A stretch of DNA of 8,046 nucleotides, taken from a bacterium HR39 (GTDB taxonomy: Bacteria > Pseudomonadota > Alphaproteobacteria > Geminicoccales > Geminicoccaceae). The stretch is taken from contig BEIP01000039.1 of NCBI GenBank assembly GCA_002898955.1, positions 1 through 8,046 of the forward strand. Direction: 5' to 3'. The translations under genes and the position numbers were made by a program. Positions 1 through 6,941 of the stretch are shown piece by piece. A model generated the notes under the pieces. The model searched no databases and had not been told where the DNA came from. It worked only from the letters and a program-made list of their open reading frames with translations. Position 1 is the stretch's first letter; the number at the start of each line of letters is the position of its first letter.

Positions 1-1163
<1,163 letters not shown>

Positions 1164-1167
<4 letters not shown>

Positions 1168-1619
1168 GCGCGAGAAGGAGACCCGGCCTTCGCCGCGACT
1201 ACGCCCGCTTCCACCGGATCACCACCCGGTGGATGGACAACGACATCTTCGGTCACGTCAACAACGTCCAGTACTACAGCTGGTTCGACACCGCCATCAA
1301 CACGCATCTGGTGGAGGAGGGCGGCTTCGACCCGTGGAACGACCGGGTGGTGGGATTCTGCGTGGAGAGCGGCTGCCGCTACTTCCGCCCCGTGCGCTGG
1401 CCGCAGCCGGTGGAGGTGGGGCTGCGGGTCGGGCACCTCGGAAACTCCAGCGTGCGCTACGAGTGCGGCATCTTCCTGCCCGGCGAGGAGGAGGCGTGCG
1501 CCGAGGGCCACTTCGTCCACGTCTTCGTCGACCGCACCGTCGAGCGGCCGGTCCCGATTCCCGCGAACATACGCCGCTGTCTCGAGGCGATTGCGCGCAC
1601 CCCGGCTGAGAGCGACTGA
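1164..1619 (+). CDS. Hotdog-fold acyl-CoA thioesterase (4HBT/YbgC-like)
   Basis: A 151-residue protein, typical for single-hotdog thioesterases. I chose the GTG at 1164, which overlaps the preceding stop as GTGA and is preceded by a strong Shine-Dalgarno (AGGAGGGG, 1151-1158) at a good distance; a start further upstream would run through the peptidase gene. The family motif is clear at residues 22-42: RWMDNDIFGHVNNVQYYSWF, with Asp27 in the position of the catalytic Asp of 4-hydroxybenzoyl-CoA thioesterase and the GHVNN turn that opens the central helix. The remainder (RYFRPVRWPQPVEVGLRVGHLG, then a FVHVFVDR strand) fits the beta-sheet. Known family role: hydrolysis of acyl-CoA thioesters in the cytoplasm, usually as a tetramer or dimer. 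The specific acyl group cannot be told; YbgC-type and FadM-type enzymes share this motif. The GTGA overlap implies translational coupling to the aminopeptidase, although no shared pathway is evident. Confidence 0.9.
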
Positions 1620-1663
1620 GCGCTTGCTCCGCCGTGCCGCAGGGTCCATCCTCCTCACGGGAG

Positions 1664-1676
1664 CCGCCGGAGGCGG
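1664..1676 (+). promoter_or_regulatory. Small hairpin over the ribosome-binding site of the next gene
   Basis: CCGCC (1664-1668) and GGCGG (1672-1676) can pair around a GGA loop. The Shine-Dalgarno run GGAGG (1669-1673) lies in the loop and 3' arm, four to eleven bases before the ATG at 1680. It may modestly limit translation, but a five-pair all-GC hairpin is easy to meet by chance in this composition. Confidence 0.25.
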
Positions 1677-1679
1677 AGC

Positions 1680-2207
1680 ATGGAGGAGCGCGCGCGCGTT
1701 CGCATCAATCTCGCTCAGCGGGAGCTGGAGATCGAGGGGCCCGAGAGCTTCGTCCGCTCCTTCGAAGACCGCCTCGTGGGACTGCTGGAGCGGCTCGCCG
1801 AAGGGGCGGCCGTTCCCGCATCCGCTGCCGCACCGGAGGCGACGGCGGGCGCACCGGCGGCTGCCGCCGCACCCGCACCCCCGACCGGCGTCCTGCCGAC
1901 CTTCGGCGAGTTCGTCCACCACCTGCCGGCCAACGCCACCGAGGTGGACCGCATGCTGGCTGCGGGCTTCTGGGTGCAGGCGCACACCCCCGACCGCACC
2001 TTCGCCACCGCCGAGGCCAGCCGGCGCCTCGCCGAACACGGCGTCCGCATCGGCAATCCCTCCCAGTGCGTGCGCCAGAACATCCAGGCCCGGCGCTGCT
2101 TCGCGGTCGGTCGCGGCCGCTATCGCGTCTCAAGGCAGGGAATCGAGCACCTGCGCCGGCTGATGGGCGACGTGGTGCCGGAGAGCATACCCGAAGGCAC
2201 GACTTGA
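1680..2207 (+). CDS. Conserved-looking protein of unknown function, Ala/Pro linker and winged-helix-like C-terminus
   Basis: 175 residues, starting at an ATG preceded by GGAGGCGGAG. Three parts are visible. Residues 1-42 form an amphipathic strand-helix block (VRINLAQRELEIEGPESFV followed by a helix ending LVGLLERL), similar in style to short N-terminal modules I recall in other uncharacterised bacterial and archaeal proteins. Residues about 43-70 are an Ala/Pro-rich flexible linker. Residues about 72-170 look like a compact helical domain ending in a winged-helix pattern: alternating helices, the NPSQCVRQNI helix, then a basic turn (RRCFAVGRGRYRVSRQGIEHL) typical of the wing and last helix. 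No catalytic motif, membrane segment or signal peptide is seen, so it is probably cytoplasmic. DNA or RNA binding is an inference from fold pattern and basic residues only. It stands 60 bases after the thioesterase, in the same direction. Confidence 0.72.
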   Translation: MEERARVRINLAQRELEIEGPESFVRSFEDRLVGLLERLAEGAAVPASAAAPEATAGAPAAAAAPAPPTGVLPTFGEFVHHLPANATEVDRMLAAGFWVQAHTPDRTFATAEASRRLAEHGVRIGNPSQCVRQNIQARRCFAVGRGRYRVSRQGIEHLRRLMGDVVPESIPEGTT

Positions 2208-2213
2208 CCGTTC

Positions 2214-2227
2214 ACGCGGAGACGCGT
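2214..2227 (+). other. Short hairpin in the intergenic gap
   Basis: ACGCG (2214-2218) and CGCGT (2223-2227) pair around a GAGA loop, seven bases after the upstream stop codon. No T-run follows, so an intrinsic terminator is not supported. It could be a weak RNA-end-stabilising stem or chance. Confidence 0.2.
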
Positions 2228-2268
2228 AGGCGGACCGTGAGCCGAGACCACGGCCACGGGAAGGGCCC

Positions 2269-2907
2269 ATGACGGGTCGCGGACGCCTGCCGCACCTCGC
2301 GGTGCTGGCGGCATGCGCCTTTCTTTTGCTGTCCGCATCGCCCCCCCGCACCGTCTCGCCCGACGCGGGGAAGGTCGGCGCCTGCGCGCGGCTGTTCGTG
2401 CCCGAGGCCTACGGCCTGCGCTGCGAGGAGAGGCCGGACGGGTCGGCCGTGGTGAGCGCCCGGTCCGGCCGGTGGGCGGCCCTCGAGCGGCTGGTGCTGC
2501 GCGAGCTGCAGCCCCTCGGACCCGACCGCCTCGCCTGGGTGGAGCCGCGACGCTGGCTGCGCCGGCAGGCCGAGGCGGACTTCCAGGGGCTCGCGGACCT
2601 GCTGGTGCTCTTCGCGAAGGGGGAACTCGGTGAGGATCGCGCCGAGGCCCTCGACGCCGAACTCGGGTGGCTGCGCCGGCGCCTCGCGGAGCTGACGGCG
2701 GGCTTCGTCGACCGCTGCCGGGCGCGCGACCGCGTCGGGGTGGAGACGCTGGACTGCCGCATCGGCGTGGCCCCCTTCCGGCTGTTCTACCAGCTGCGCC
2801 TGATCGCGGCCGGCGAGCGCCGCTTCTCCGTCGAGATCACGGCACCCGACCGGCGCCGGCTGCGGCATTTCGAGGCGGTGGCCAACAGCCTGCGTCCGCT
2901 CTCCTGA
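2269..2907 (+). CDS. Secreted protein of unknown function with four conserved-style cysteines
   Basis: 212 residues. The N-terminus (basic MTGRGR, then a hydrophobic run to about residue 23 ending SAS before PP) is a Sec signal peptide, with likely cleavage near residue 24. An LAAC motif at residues 13-16 could be read as a lipobox, but the hydrophobic core before it is only about six residues and the hydrophobic stretch continues past it, so a plain signal peptide is more likely. The mature part has cysteines at about 39, 52, 150 and 163, arranged as two near pairs that suit periplasmic disulfides. The middle (about 70-150) is Arg/Glu/Leu-rich and predicted helical; the last 40 residues look like beta strands (FRLFYQLRLI, FSVEITAP). 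I do not recognise the family. ATG 2269 follows a GGAAGGGC stretch that serves as a moderate ribosome site. Nothing in the neighbours points to a function. Confidence 0.75.
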   Translation: MTGRGRLPHLAVLAACAFLLLSASPPRTVSPDAGKVGACARLFVPEAYGLRCEERPDGSAVVSARSGRWAALERLVLRELQPLGPDRLAWVEPRRWLRRQAEADFQGLADLLVLFAKGELGEDRAEALDAELGWLRRRLAELTAGFVDRCRARDRVGVETLDCRIGVAPFRLFYQLRLIAAGERRFSVEITAPDRRRLRHFEAVANSLRPLS

Positions 2908-2931
2908 ACGCCCGGGTGCCGGCCTTGTCCC

Positions 2932-2946
2932 GGCGGCCGTGCCGCC
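2932..2946 (+). terminator. GC hairpin downstream of the secreted-protein gene, possible weak terminator
   Basis: GGCGGC (2932-2937) and GCCGCC (2941-2946) pair perfectly around CGT, about 25 bases after the stop at 2907. Another arm pair, GCCGG/CCGGC, lies just before it. No U-run follows, so intrinsic termination is doubtful; an mRNA 3'-end stem is equally possible. Confidence 0.25.
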
Positions 2947-2993
2947 CAGTTGCCGGTGCGGACCGTTTTCCCGCATCCGTACGTAAGGATCGC

Positions 2994-4478
2994 ATGACGG
3001 GCGGACTTCCCGGCATCGTCCTCGCGCTGGTCGCGCCGGACATCGTCACCAAGGCGCCCGGCACCCGCCGGCGCTTCACCGAACGGCTGCGCGCCAACCT
3101 GCTCGACGCCTTGGAGCGGGCCGGCGTGCCCCATGCCGTGCAGCTCCGCGGCACCCGCTTCGTGGTGGAGACGCCGCAGCCCGACGTCGCCGCCTCGGTG
3201 CTGCGGCACGTCTTCGGCATCGCCACCGTGGCGGTGGTGGAGGCCGTCGCCCGCGCGGAGATCGAGGACATCGCGCGGGTGGGCGGCGAGCGCTTCCGTC
3301 CGGCGGTGGAGGGGAAGCGCTTCGCCGTGCGGGCGAAGAAGCTCGACGCCTATCCCTTCTCGACCCCGGACATCGAGCGGGCCCTCGGTGCGGCCCTGAA
3401 CGGTCCCGGAAAGGTGGACCTCACGAACCCCGAGGTCACCGTCCACGTGGAGCTCTCGGGCGATCGCGCCTTCCTCTTCACCCACCGCCAGCCCGCCGCC
3501 GGCGGCCTGCCGGCCGGCGTGCAGGGGCGGGCGCTGGCGCTGGTCTCCGGAGGCTTCGATTCGGCGGTGGCGGCCTGGCGGCTGATGCGCCGCGGGGCGG
3601 AGGTCCACTTCCTCTACTGCAACCTCGGCGGCGCCGCCCACGAGCGCATGGTGCTGCAGGTGGTCAAGGTGCTCCACGAGCTGTGGGGCTTCGGCCTGCG
3701 TCCGCGCTTCCACGTGCTCGACTTCGTGCCGCTGGTCGACGAGCTGCGCCGGCGCACCGAGCGCACGCTCTGGCAGATGGTGCTCAAGGTGCTGTTCTAC
3801 CGCGCCGCCGCCACGGTGGCCCGCATGGAGCACGCCGACGTGGTGGTCACGGGCGAGGCGGTGGGGCAGGTGTCCTCCCAGACGCTGCCCAATCTCGCCA
3901 CGCTGGACCACTTCGCCGAGGTGCCGGTGCTGCGCCCGCTCTGCGGCCACGACAAGAGCGAGATCGTCGCGGAGGCACGCCGCATCGGCACCGCCCCCCT
4001 CTCCGAGCGCATCCCGGAGATCTGCGGCCTCGCCCGGGTGCGCCCGTCCGTCTCGACCCGGGTGAGGGTGCTGAAGCGCGAGGTGGAGAAGATCGACCCG
4101 AACCTGCTGGAGGCGGCGATCCGCCGCCGCCGCACCATCGACGTGCATGCCGTGAAGCCGGAGGACCTGCGGGCCGACTATCTCTTCGTCGACGAGATCC
4201 CCGGGGATGCGGTGGTGATCGACTGCCGCGAGCCGGAACTCTACCGCATCTGGCACGTCCCCGGCGCCGTCAACATCCCCGTGGCCGAGCTGCTCGCGAC
4301 CTTCCGCCGCCTGGACCGCTCGCAGCGCTACGTCCTGTACTGCACCTTCGGCACCCGGACGCCGCTTCTGGCCGAGCTCATGCAGCAGGCCGGCTACGAG
4401 GCCTACGCCTTCCGCGGCGGCATCCGCGCGGTGGAGCGTGCCGTGGAGCGGGCCTTCGAGCTGGAGACGGGCTCCTGA
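2994..4478 (+). CDS. thiI: tRNA 4-thiouridine sulfurtransferase ThiI with C-terminal rhodanese domain
   Basis: 494 residues, close to the 482 of E. coli ThiI. I start at ATG 2994, preceded by AAGGA (2985-2989); the frame is open far upstream only because it shadows the previous gene. In order: N-terminal ferredoxin-like and THUMP RNA-binding region (about 1-168); PP-loop ATP pyrophosphatase motif SGGFDS at 185-190, which adenylates U8 of tRNA; the ThiI signature TGEAVGQVSSQTLPNL from residue 286; Cys344 in PEICG, matching the E. coli residue that forms the resolving disulfide; a rhodanese domain from about 405 to the end (VIDCRE, HVPGAVNIP) with Cys450 in YCTFGTR as the persulfide carrier. 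Known role: IscS passes sulfur to the rhodanese Cys, giving s4U at tRNA position 8, and the same domain feeds thiazole synthesis for thiamine. All key residues are present, so it should be active. It is followed 56 bases later by hemW. Confidence 0.95.
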   Translation: MTGGLPGIVLALVAPDIVTKAPGTRRRFTERLRANLLDALERAGVPHAVQLRGTRFVVETPQPDVAASVLRHVFGIATVAVVEAVARAEIEDIARVGGERFRPAVEGKRFAVRAKKLDAYPFSTPDIERALGAALNGPGKVDLTNPEVTVHVELSGDRAFLFTHRQPAAGGLPAGVQGRALALVSGGFDSAVAAWRLMRRGAEVHFLYCNLGGAAHERMVLQVVKVLHELWGFGLRPRFHVLDFVPLVDELRRRTERTLWQMVLKVLFYRAAATVARMEHADVVVTGEAVGQVSSQTLPNLATLDHFAEVPVLRPLCGHDKSEIVAEARRIGTAPLSERIPEICGLARVRPSVSTRVRVLKREVEKIDPNLLEAAIRRRRTIDVHAVKPEDLRADYLFVDEIPGDAVVIDCREPELYRIWHVPGAVNIPVAELLATFRRLDRSQRYVLYCTFGTRTPLLAELMQQAGYEAYAFRGGIRAVERAVERAFELETGS

Positions 4479-4534
4479 ACCGGTCGCACCGGGCGGGCGT
4501 AACCGTGATCGGAGGATCCGGCGGACCGGACGGC

Positions 4535-5812
4535 ATGGACGCACCGCGGCACGAGGAGGCGCACGGCACGGCGGTGGAGGGCGGCTTCGCCCTCTATGTC
4601 CACTGGCCCTTCTGCCTGCACAAGTGCCCGTACTGCGACTTCAACAGCCACGTGCGGCGCGCCGTCGACCAGGAGCGCTGGCGCAGGGCGCTGCTGGCGG
4701 CGCTGGAGCGGGCCGCCGCGGGTACCGAGGGGCGGAGGCTCGATTCCGTCTTCTTCGGCGGCGGCACGCCCTCGCTGGCCGATCCGGAGACGGTGGCGGC
4801 GGTGCTGGATCTGGCCGTGCGGCTGTGGCGCCCGGCACCGGACCTCGAAGTGACCCTCGAGGCCAATCCCACCAGCGTCGAGGCGGAGCGCTTCCGCGCC
4901 TTCCGCGAGGCGGGGGTGAACCGCGTCTCGCTCGGCGTGCAGGCGCTCGACGAGGAGGCGCTGCGGCTGCTCGGCCGGCAGCACGGCGTGCGCGAGGCGC
5001 TGGCCGCGGTGGAGCTCGCCGCCTGGGTCTTCCCGCGCCACAGCTTCGATCTCATCAGCGCGCGCCCAGGCCAGACGCCCCGTGCCTGGCGGCGCGAACT
5101 CGAAGCGGCGCTTTCCTTCGTGCGCGATCACCTCTCCGTCTACGAACTCACCATCGAGCCCGGAACGCGCTTCTTCACCCTGTGGCGCAGCGGCCGGCTC
5201 GCGGTTCCCGGAGAGGAGGTACGCGCCGCCATCTGGGACACGACGCAGGAGGTGCTGGAGGCGGCCGGCCTTCCCGCCTACGAGATCAGCAACCACGCCC
5301 GCCCGGGCGGCGCCTGCCGCCACAATCTCGTCTACTGGCGAAGCGGCGACTGGGTGGGGATCGGGCCCGGCGCCCACGGCCGGCTGACGCTCGGAGGAAC
5401 GCGCTGCGCCACCTTCCACGAACCGCGTCCCGAGGGCTGGCTCGCCCTCGTGGAGGCCGGAGGAAGCGGCGAGGTGGTGCGCGAGGAGCTCCCGATCCCC
5501 GAGCAGGTGGTGGAGTTCCTGCTCATGGGGCTGCGGCTGGTGGAAGGCGTGTCGCTTCCGCGCCTCTCCCGCATCGCCGGCCGTCCCTGGCGGGAGGTGC
5601 TGGATGCCGCGGCCCTGGAGCTCCTCGTGGAAACCGGCGATCTCGTGTGCGAGGGTGATCGCCTCGTCGCCACCCGGCAGGGGCGGGCGCGGCTCGACGC
5701 CCTGATCCCGCGGCTTCTGGTGCCGGACCCGGAAGGGGAGGGGGCGTGCGGGGCATCCACTCCGTTGCCCCGCGCCGCGGCGGCCTCTATATCCGGGCGC
5801 GTCGGAGCGTAG
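4535..5812 (+). CDS. hemW: HemW-type radical SAM heme chaperone
   Basis: 425 residues from ATG 4535. The radical SAM cluster motif is CLHKCPYC (Cys27, 31, 34) followed by D-F, the C-x-F form of HemW; true coproporphyrinogen dehydrogenase HemN has an extra Cys there. FFGGGTPS (73-80) is the SAM-binding GGE-equivalent; NRVSLGVQALDEEALRLLGR is the family core; HNLVYW (263-268) is the HNxxYW motif linked to heme binding; a HemW C-terminal domain ends near residue 393. Known role: binding and delivering heme to acceptors such as respiratory enzymes; often misannotated as HemN. The start is uncertain: an in-frame GTG at 4505 would add ten residues, and the good GGAGG at 4511 lies too far from the ATG and inside the GTG form. 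Family members are about 380 residues; the extra 30 or so are a low-complexity tail that carries the tRNA promoter and ends with TAG inside the tRNA gene. Confidence 0.93.
   Translation: MDAPRHEEAHGTAVEGGFALYVHWPFCLHKCPYCDFNSHVRRAVDQERWRRALLAALERAAAGTEGRRLDSVFFGGGTPSLADPETVAAVLDLAVRLWRPAPDLEVTLEANPTSVEAERFRAFREAGVNRVSLGVQALDEEALRLLGRQHGVREALAAVELAAWVFPRHSFDLISARPGQTPRAWRRELEAALSFVRDHLSVYELTIEPGTRFFTLWRSGRLAVPGEEVRAAIWDTTQEVLEAAGLPAYEISNHARPGGACRHNLVYWRSGDWVGIGPGAHGRLTLGGTRCATFHEPRPEGWLALVEAGGSGEVVREELPIPEQVVEFLLMGLRLVEGVSLPRLSRIAGRPWREVLDAAALELLVETGDLVCEGDRLVATRQGRARLDALIPRLLVPDPEGEGACGASTPLPRAAAASISGRVGA
5765..5793 (+). promoter_or_regulatory. Probable sigma-70 promoter of the tRNA-Pro gene
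   Basis: TTGCCC (5765-5770) and TATATC (5788-5793) are separated by exactly 17 bases and stand just ahead of the tRNA, giving an expected start near 5800, three bases before the mature 5' end. The bases after the -10 (CGGGCGCG) form a GC-rich discriminator like that of stringently controlled stable-RNA promoters. The whole promoter lies in the last codons of hemW. Confidence 0.6.
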
Positions 5813-5879
5813 CGCAGCCTGGTAGCGCACCAGTCTGGGGGACTGGGGGTCGGCGGTTCGAATCCGCCCGCTCCGACCA
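5803..5879 (+). tRNA. tRNA-Pro (anticodon GGG), CCA encoded
   Basis: A complete 77-base cloverleaf. Acceptor arms CGGAGCG (5803-5809) and CGCTCCG (5869-5875) pair fully; D stem GCGC/GCGC (5812-5815, 5825-5828) with GG in the loop; anticodon stem CCAGT/ACTGG (5830-5834, 5842-5846) around the loop CTGGGGG, anticodon GGG at 5837-5839; T stem GGCGG/CCGCC with loop TTCGAAT; discriminator A at 5876 and CCA at 5877-5879. G at position 37 follows the anticodon, as usual for proline tRNAs. It reads CCC and CCU codons, consistent with the heavy use of CCC here. Its first ten bases overlap the 3' end of hemW. Antisense and sense translations through it yield the familiar spurious peptides seen in annotation of tRNA regions. 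Confidence 0.97.
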
Positions 5880-5894
5880 CGTCCTTTCCGGACG
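5880..5894 (+). terminator. Hairpin directly after tRNA-Pro, possible 3' processing or termination stem
   Basis: CGTCC (5880-5884) and GGACG (5890-5894) pair around TTTCC, beginning at the base after CCA. The stem is short and no T-run follows, so it may assist 3' processing or be chance. Confidence 0.3.
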
Positions 5895-5934
5895 AGCGGG
5901 AGCGTCGGGCTTCACCCGGGATGCCCCGCCACCG

Positions 5935-5960
5935 CCCTTCCTCGCGACGTCGCGGAAGGG
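5935..5960 (+). terminator. Strong GC-rich hairpin downstream of tRNA-Pro
   Basis: CCCTTC (5935-5940) pairs with GAAGGG (5955-5960), and the interior is the perfect 12-base palindrome CGCGACGTCGCG (5943-5954) with a two-base bulge between the two parts. It is the first long stem after the tRNA (55 bases on) and a fair candidate for the transcript end, although no U-run follows. Confidence 0.4.
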
Positions 5961-6097
5961 GACGGAACACGCGCGCCTGCAAGGCGGCCCGCGCACCCAT
6001 ACCCATCGCGCCGCTCGGCCTCTTGGTCGACGGCTCGGGACGGATCGGGAACAGGCGCCGCCTCGTGCTTCTGACCGGAGCCGCGCAACAGCCTGCC

Positions 6098-6163
6098 ACG
6101 GGCGTCCGTCCGCCCGTCGCGGTGGTCGCGGGACTGCCATGTACGGCGGCAAGACCACCGTCG
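6098..6163. repeat. Tandem hairpins, possible diverged relative of the 178-bp repeat
   Basis: ACGGGCG (6098-6104) pairs with CGCCCGT (6111-6117). Directly after, CGGTGGTC (6120-6127) pairs perfectly with GACCACCG (6153-6160) around a 25-base loop containing CTGCC and GCGGCA. This small-hairpin-then-large-stem order, loop size and the following CACCGTCGCGG resemble the units at 6764 and 6942. Homology is a pattern judgement at low identity. Confidence 0.35.
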
Positions 6164-6259
6164 CGGCCGCGCCGGTGCGCGGTCGGAATCGGCTCGGACC
6201 GCGGTGGCGGTGGTGAAGACCGTCGGGAACGGCCGCGCCTTCGGCCCCCTGCGTCGCCG

Positions 6260-6276
6260 GGACCTGCCGCAGGTCC
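6260..6276. repeat. 17-base near-palindrome
   Basis: GGACCTGC (6260-6267) and GCAGGTCC (6269-6276) are exact inverted arms around a single C. An eight-base arm pair with one central base suits a dimeric DNA-binding site or cruciform; the single-base loop is too tight for an RNA hairpin without opening two pairs. Confidence 0.4.
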
Positions 6277-6422
6277 GTCGGGGGCGGCCGGAGCGGCCTC
6301 CTCTTCTCGCGCTCCGCTTCGAGGTCACGGCAGGGTAGCCCGGGGCTCGCGCCACCGTCACCTCTCGGCTCCATCCCGGACAGCGGGACGCCCCGGAAAG
6401 CCACCCGGACGCGCATGCACGA

Positions 6423-6530
6423 CTCGTCCCGGCCACCGGCGCCGGCTCCCCGTCTCCGCAACGTGATGCCGCTCCGGCCAAGGGCGCCATCTTCCCGCCC
6501 CCTGCCGTCCGATGCCTTGTCGGACAGCGG
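6423..6530. repeat. Second repeat family, unit 1
   Basis: The first 40 bases match those starting at 6541 at about 30 of 40 positions by hand, including the shared ACCGGCGCCGGCT (6435 and 6553). The second half (6481-6530; key words GGGCGCCATCTTCCCGCC, then CGATGCCTTGTCGGAC) matches 6641-6689. It contains the inverted repeat GTCCGA/TCGGAC (6507-6512, 6520-6525). Confidence 0.45.
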
Positions 6531-6540
6531 TGCCGGTTGC

Positions 6541-6690
6541 CTCTTCCCGGTGACCGGCGCCGGCTTCTCACCTTCGCAGTCCCCCCGTCCCGGCCACCCA
6601 CGCCGCCCTGCCGGCTCCGGCGCGCGTCCCGGCCCGGCCGGGGGCACCGTCTTCCCGCCTCCGCCGCACGATTCCGTCTCGGACGATGGC
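6541..6690. repeat. Second repeat family, unit 2
   Basis: Partner of the unit at 6423. It has the same order of sub-blocks with about 42 extra bases between them, so the offset changes from 118 to 160. It runs into the CGATGGCCATCG palindrome (6684-6695) at the border of the 178-bp repeat zone. Confidence 0.45.
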
Positions 6691-6695
6691 CATCG
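6684..6695. repeat. Perfect 12-base palindrome around GGCCATC
   Basis: CGATGGCCATCG reads the same on both strands. Related hairpins around TGGCCATC recur at 6911-6924 (CGATG/CATCG arms) and 7089-7107 (CGGTGTG/CACACCG arms), each near the border of a 178-bp repeat copy. Confidence 0.45.
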
Positions 6696-6763
6696 GCCTT
6701 CCGCCACCTTCCATGACCCGGTGCGACCTCACGCCCCCGACGGCTCCGGCGTTCCATTCCGGT

Positions 6764-6920
6764 GTTCACGATCCGTTGACATTCCTGTGCTACCGTCCGG
6801 ACGGTGGGGAAGGCGTGGCTGCCTTCCAGCGCGCCGGCACCTTCCCCACCATTCGCGGATGTTGGCGGGAAGAGGTTAACGGGCTGTGACCCCGGCGGAA
6901 GTCTCCGTTTCGATGTGGCC
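6764..6920. repeat. 178-bp-offset direct repeat, copy A
   Basis: Aligned without gaps to copy B at an offset of exactly 178, I count about 106 of 157 matching bases. The first 38 bases (6764-6801) match at 34 positions and include the invariant GATCCGTTGACATTCC with a consensus -35 hexamer TTGACA at 6776-6781. Next come the 14-base palindrome ACCGTCCGGACGGT (6792-6805) and a perfect 11-pair stem, GGTGGGGAAGG (6803-6813) with CCTTCCCCACC (6840-6850), around a 26-base loop ending GCGCCGGCA. A shared CGCGGATG follows at 6854. No -10 hexamer is seen at a normal distance from TTGACA, so I do not call a promoter. It may encode a small structured RNA or be a mobile-type intergenic repeat. Confidence 0.65.
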
Positions 6921-6941
6921 ATCGGCTCCACCGGCTCGGGC

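Noticed and set aside
4535..5812. Oxygen-independent coproporphyrinogen III oxidase (HemN)
   Set aside because: The cluster motif is followed by D-F and lacks the additional cysteine of HemN, and the protein has the HNxxYW motif of HemW.
5746..6216. Plus-strand open frame across the tRNA (SVAQPGSAPVWGTGGRRFES)
   Set aside because: This is the familiar sense-strand translation of a tRNA, not a protein gene.
6139..6216. 25-codon frame MYGGKTTVAAAP..., resembling a P-loop start
   Set aside because: No ribosome-binding site, very short, and it lies inside a paired stem-loop; GGKTT alone is not enough.
5787..6707. A 306-codon open frame on the minus strand ending through the tRNA
   Set aside because: Its C-terminus (ADSNRRPPVPQTGALPGCATLR) is the well-known antisense translation of a tRNA. 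The rest is Arg/Gly/Pro-rich with no domain or ribosome site.
6776..6804. Complete sigma-70 promoters at the two TTGACA sites
   Set aside because: No -10-like hexamer exists 16-18 bases downstream in either copy, so only a partial resemblance is reported.
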